Of a DNA stretch of 64,000 bases, positions 61,448 to 64,000 are shown one piece after another. This DNA is from Hymenobacter cellulosivorans. GTDB lineage: Bacteria; Bacteroidota; Bacteroidia; Cytophagales; Hymenobacteraceae. Location: contig NZ_CP095049.1 in assembly GCF_022919135.1 (NCBI RefSeq), positions 4,592,501 through 4,656,500 on the forward strand, in the 5' to 3' direction. The position numbers and the translations under genes are program-made. Each line of letters begins with the position of its first letter. The first letter of the stretch is position 1. The notes under the pieces were generated by a model. It ran no database searches, had not been told where the DNA came from, and saw only the letters and a list, made by a program, of their open reading frames with translations.

Positions 61448-64000
61448 TTAGAGTCCGACCGTGACGCCCACCTGGAAAGTGCGGGGCTGGGGCACCGTGG
61501 CCCAGTCGAAGTTTTTGGTGTTGCTCACCCCGCTCTGGGAGTTCACCTCGGGATCGAGGCCGGAGTAAGGCGTGAGGGTGAACAGGTTAGCCGCCTGCAC
61601 ATACACGCGCACCGAGTTCAGGCGGGCCTTGTCCAGGGTTTCCTTCGGGATGGTGTAGCCCAGCGTGAGAGTGCGCAGGCGCAGAAAGGAGCCGTCTTCG
61701 AGGTACCGGTCACTGAGGTTTTGCACCACCCCGCCGTAGTTGTTGCTGGACGGGTTAGTGGTCAGGCGCGGAATGTCGGTCTGGTCGCCGGGGTTTTGCC
61801 ACCGGTCGAGCTGCTCGCGCAGGTAGCCGATGTTGCTCTGGGTACCGCCGTGCACAAGGAAGAAGCGGTTCATGTTCATGATTTTGGCACCCTGCTCAAA
61901 GTTGAGCGAAAAGCCAAAGTCCACTCCTTTATACGTCACCGAGTTGGTGAGGCCGCCGAAGTAGTCGGGCCAGGCGTTGCCGACCAGCTGCCGGTCGGCC
62001 ACCGTAATCTGCCCGTCGCCGTTCACGTCCTCGTACTGCGCGTCCCCGCTTTCGGGGTTCACGCCCGTTTGGCGGTAGAGCCAGAACGAGTAGAGCGGGG
62101 CGCCTTCTTCGAGGCGGAAAATGTCGCGCGAGCCGGTGGTAATGGGCGCGGCCAGCTTTTGAATCTTGTTCACGTTGCGGGCCAGGTTCACCGTGGTGCT
62201 CCACTGCAGCGGCCCTTTGGCCAGCCAGTTCACGGTGGCCTGGGCCTCAAAGCCCTTGTTGCTGACGGCCCCGTAGTTTTCCACGACCGAGGCAAAGCCG
62301 GTCTTGCGCGGCACCGGCACGTTGAGCAGCAGGCCCGAGGTGTACTTATCGTAGTAGTTGAGCTCCAGCTGCAGGCGGTTGTCGAGCACGGCAGCATCCA
62401 GGCCCACGTTCCACTGCCGGGTGCTTTCCCAGCTCAAGTTGGGGTTGGCCAGCTGCAGCGGAGCCGTGCCGGGCAAGTCGAGGTAGTTGGCCCCGCCTTG
62501 CACCAGGCCCAGGGCGGCAAAGTCGCTGATGCCGGCCTGGTTGCCGGTTTTGCCCACGCTAGCCCGTAGCTTAAGCTCCTGGAACACGTTGAGGTTCTGG
62601 ATAAAGGCTTCCTCACCCAGGCGCCAGCCCAGGCCCACGGCCGGGAAATAGCCCCAGCGGTTGTCGCGCCCGAAGCGTGACGAGGCGTCGGCTCGCACGC
62701 TCACGTCGGCGGTGTAGCGGCTCTTATAGGAGTAAGTGGCCTTGCCGAAGAACGATACCAACCCGGCCTGGGAGCGGGATGAAGAGCCTGTTTGGGTAGC
62801 GGCGGAGGCAATGGTGGTCAGGTCGTTGCCGGGAAACTGCTGGCCCAGCAGGCTAGTGCGCTGGAAGGTGTTGCGTTGCAGGGTATTGCCCACCAGGGCC
62901 TGCAGGGAGTGGTTTTCACCCAAATCAACGTTGTAGTTCAGGGTCTGCTCGTTGAGCAACGTTATGTCGCGCGAGAGGTAGGACGAGGCTGTGCCCCGGG
63001 GCTGACCGGCCAGAATCAGGGTGTTGTTGAAGTTGTTTTCGTACATGTCGTTGAAGTCGATGCTCCAACTGCTGCGCAACGTCAGGTTTTTCCGCAGGCG
63101 GTACTCGCCGTAGACGTTAGAAATGATACGGGTGCCTACCGCGTCGTTGTTGAGGTGGTCAATCAGGGCCTGGTGGTTGTCGAAGGAGCCGTACTTGGCG
63201 TAGGTACCGTCAGGGTTATACACCGGCAAATTCGTGCGCGGAAACAAGGCCGAGTTGATGACGCCCACCGGGTTGTTGTCGTTGCTGCTCACGTTGCGGT
63301 GGGTGCGGGCCAGGGCCGTGCTGGTGCCGATGCGCAGCTTGTCAGTCACGGAGTTGTCGAGGTTTACGCGCAGCGAAAACCGGTCGAAGGCGCTGGGCCT
63401 CGCAATGGATTCCTGCTGGAAATAGCCCGCCCCGATGTAGAACTGGGTTTTGTCCGAGCCCCCGGCCGCCGACAATTCGTAGCTCTGGGTCTGGGCCGTG
63501 CGAAACACGTCGGAAAGCCGGTCGTAAGTGGGCTGCTCCTCGGGCAGACCCCGCCCGCCCGAGGCTACCGAGCGGTAGGGCAATTGCGCCGGGTTGCCCC
63601 CGTCGTTCAGAAACCGCTCATTTTCCAATTCGGCTAGCTCGGGCCCAGTTACCAAATCGTACTGCTTGGCCGCCCTCGACCAACCGTGGTAGGTGTTGAA
63701 GGTAATGCGGGTTTTGTCGCCGGCCTTGCCGCGCTTGGTTTGAATCAGCACCACCCCGTTGGCCCCGCGGGAGCCATAAATGGCCGTGGCGTTGGCATCC
63801 TTGAGGATTTCGATGCTTTCGATGTCCTGCGGATTCAGATCGGCCAGCGGGTTCGACGACACCTGGTTGCCTAGGCCGGTAGCAATAAGGTTGGTATTGT
63901 TGATAAATACACCGTCGACCACGTAGAGCGGGTCGTTGCTGGCATTCACCGAGTTGCTCCCGCGGATGCGGATGAAAATACCGCCCCCGGGCACGCCCGA
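61448..64000 (-). CDS. SusC/RagA TonB-dependent outer-membrane receptor (5' end cut)
   Basis: The last 851 codons are present; the start lies outside the window. The plug domain is visible near the left edge of the protein: [57 protein letters not shown]. The rest is a beta barrel ending in [15 protein letters not shown]. With the SusD-like protein it imports a bound substrate across the outer membrane using TonB energy. The carboxypeptidase in the same operon makes oligopeptides the likeliest substrate. Confidence 0.95.
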   Translation of the reverse strand, partial: SGVPGGGIFIRIRGSNSVNASNDPLYVVDGVFINNTNLIATGLGNQVSSNPLADLNPQDIESIEILKDANATAIYGSRGANGVVLIQTKRGKAGDKTRITFNTYHGWSRAAKQYDLVTGPELAELENERFLNDGGNPAQLPYRSVASGGRGLPEEQPTYDRLSDVFRTAQTQSYELSAAGGSDKTQFYIGAGYFQQESIARPSAFDRFSLRVNLDNSVTDKLRIGTSTALARTHRNVSSNDNNPVGVINSALFPRTNLPVYNPDGTYAKYGSFDNHQALIDHLNNDAVGTRIISNVYGEYRLRKNLTLRSSWSIDFNDMYENNFNNTLILAGQPRGTASSYLSRDITLLNEQTLNYNVDLGENHSLQALVGNTLQRNTFQRTSLLGQQFPGNDLTTIASAATQTGSSSRSQAGLVSFFGKATYSYKSRYTADVSVRADASSRFGRDNRWGYFPAVGLGWRLGEEAFIQNLNVFQELKLRASVGKTGNQAGISDFAALGLVQGGANYLDLPGTAPLQLANPNLSWESTRQWNVGLDAAVLDNRLQLELNYYDKYTSGLLLNVPVPRKTGFASVVENYGAVSNKGFEAQATVNWLAKGPLQWSTTVNLARNVNKIQKLAAPITTGSRDIFRLEEGAPLYSFWLYRQTGVNPESGDAQYEDVNGDGQITVADRQLVGNAWPDYFGGLTNSVTYKGVDFGFSLNFEQGAKIMNMNRFFLVHGGTQSNIGYLREQLDRWQNPGDQTDIPRLTTNPSSNNYGGVVQNLSDRYLEDGSFLRLRTLTLGYTIPKETLDKARLNSVRVYVQAANLFTLTPYSGLDPEVNSQSGVSNTKNFDWATVPQPRTFQVGVTVGL

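Overview
The window looks like a chromosomal segment of an aerobic, GC-rich Bacteroidota, most likely Hymenobacter or a close relative of the Hymenobacteraceae. The signs are a SusC/SusD pair, an S46 dipeptidyl-peptidase, a C-terminal type IX secretion sorting domain, the Bacteroidota-type -7 promoter box (TAnnTTTG) in front of many genes, and almost no Shine-Dalgarno sequences. I see no tRNA, rRNA, CRISPR array, transposase, integrase or clear phage gene. The genus is an inference from protein style, not from a marker gene.

Layout. 1-7.7 kb: DinB-like protein (cut by the window edge), YkvA-like protein, S46 peptidase, small membrane protein, secreted amidohydrolase, family-2 glycosyltransferase, and a DUF1571 protein with an internal LysM-like stretch. 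7.8-13 kb: an orphan 441-residue protein, a 2,4-dienoyl-CoA-reductase-like enzyme, an epimerase-like protein and a BaiN/HI0933-type flavoprotein. 13.1-16.9 kb: a 1278-residue secreted protein of about 13 propeller-like repeats, two IPT/TIG domains and a T9SS tail. 17-21.3 kb: PA2169-type four-helix protein, a cold-shock pair (DEAD-box helicase and Csp) and a thioesterase. 21.3-22.3 kb: an AT-rich insertion-like segment encoding a TonB-C-domain protein, next to the 3' remnant of a broken acetyltransferase gene. 22.4-31.8 kb: AddA-like and AddB-like recombination nucleases separated by three unrelated genes. 32-33.2 kb: yeast-type cytosine deaminase homologue and a DUF4202 protein.

33.2-45.6 kb is a complete nitrate-assimilation gene block on the minus strand: NirB and NirD nitrite reductase, an outer-membrane porin, a NarK/Nrt-type transporter, a nitrate reductase fused to its own FAD/NADH reductase module, a rubredoxin-tailed protein, and the two enzymes that make siroheme for NirB. 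It runs from nitrate entry through the outer and inner membrane to ammonium, with its cofactor supply.

46-57.3 kb: ADP-ribosylglycohydrolase, small membrane proteins, MscS channel, ClC transporter with CBS domains, cation/proton antiporter, a second BaiN-like flavoprotein broken by a one-base deletion, a diadenylate-cyclase-domain protein with an altered RHR motif, aldo/keto reductase and DUF4112. Two copies of a roughly 210-220 bp palindromic repeat, each with an inner terminator hairpin, fill two of the convergent gene junctions here. 57.4-64 kb: M14 peptidase, SusD and SusC (cut by the window edge) form an apparent peptide-uptake operon.

The most unusual items are the cyclase-like protein with RYN in place of RHR, the rubredoxin fusion inside the nitrate block, the repeat element at convergent junctions, and five genes whose -7 box ends only 4-6 nt before the start codon, which suggests leaderless mRNAs.
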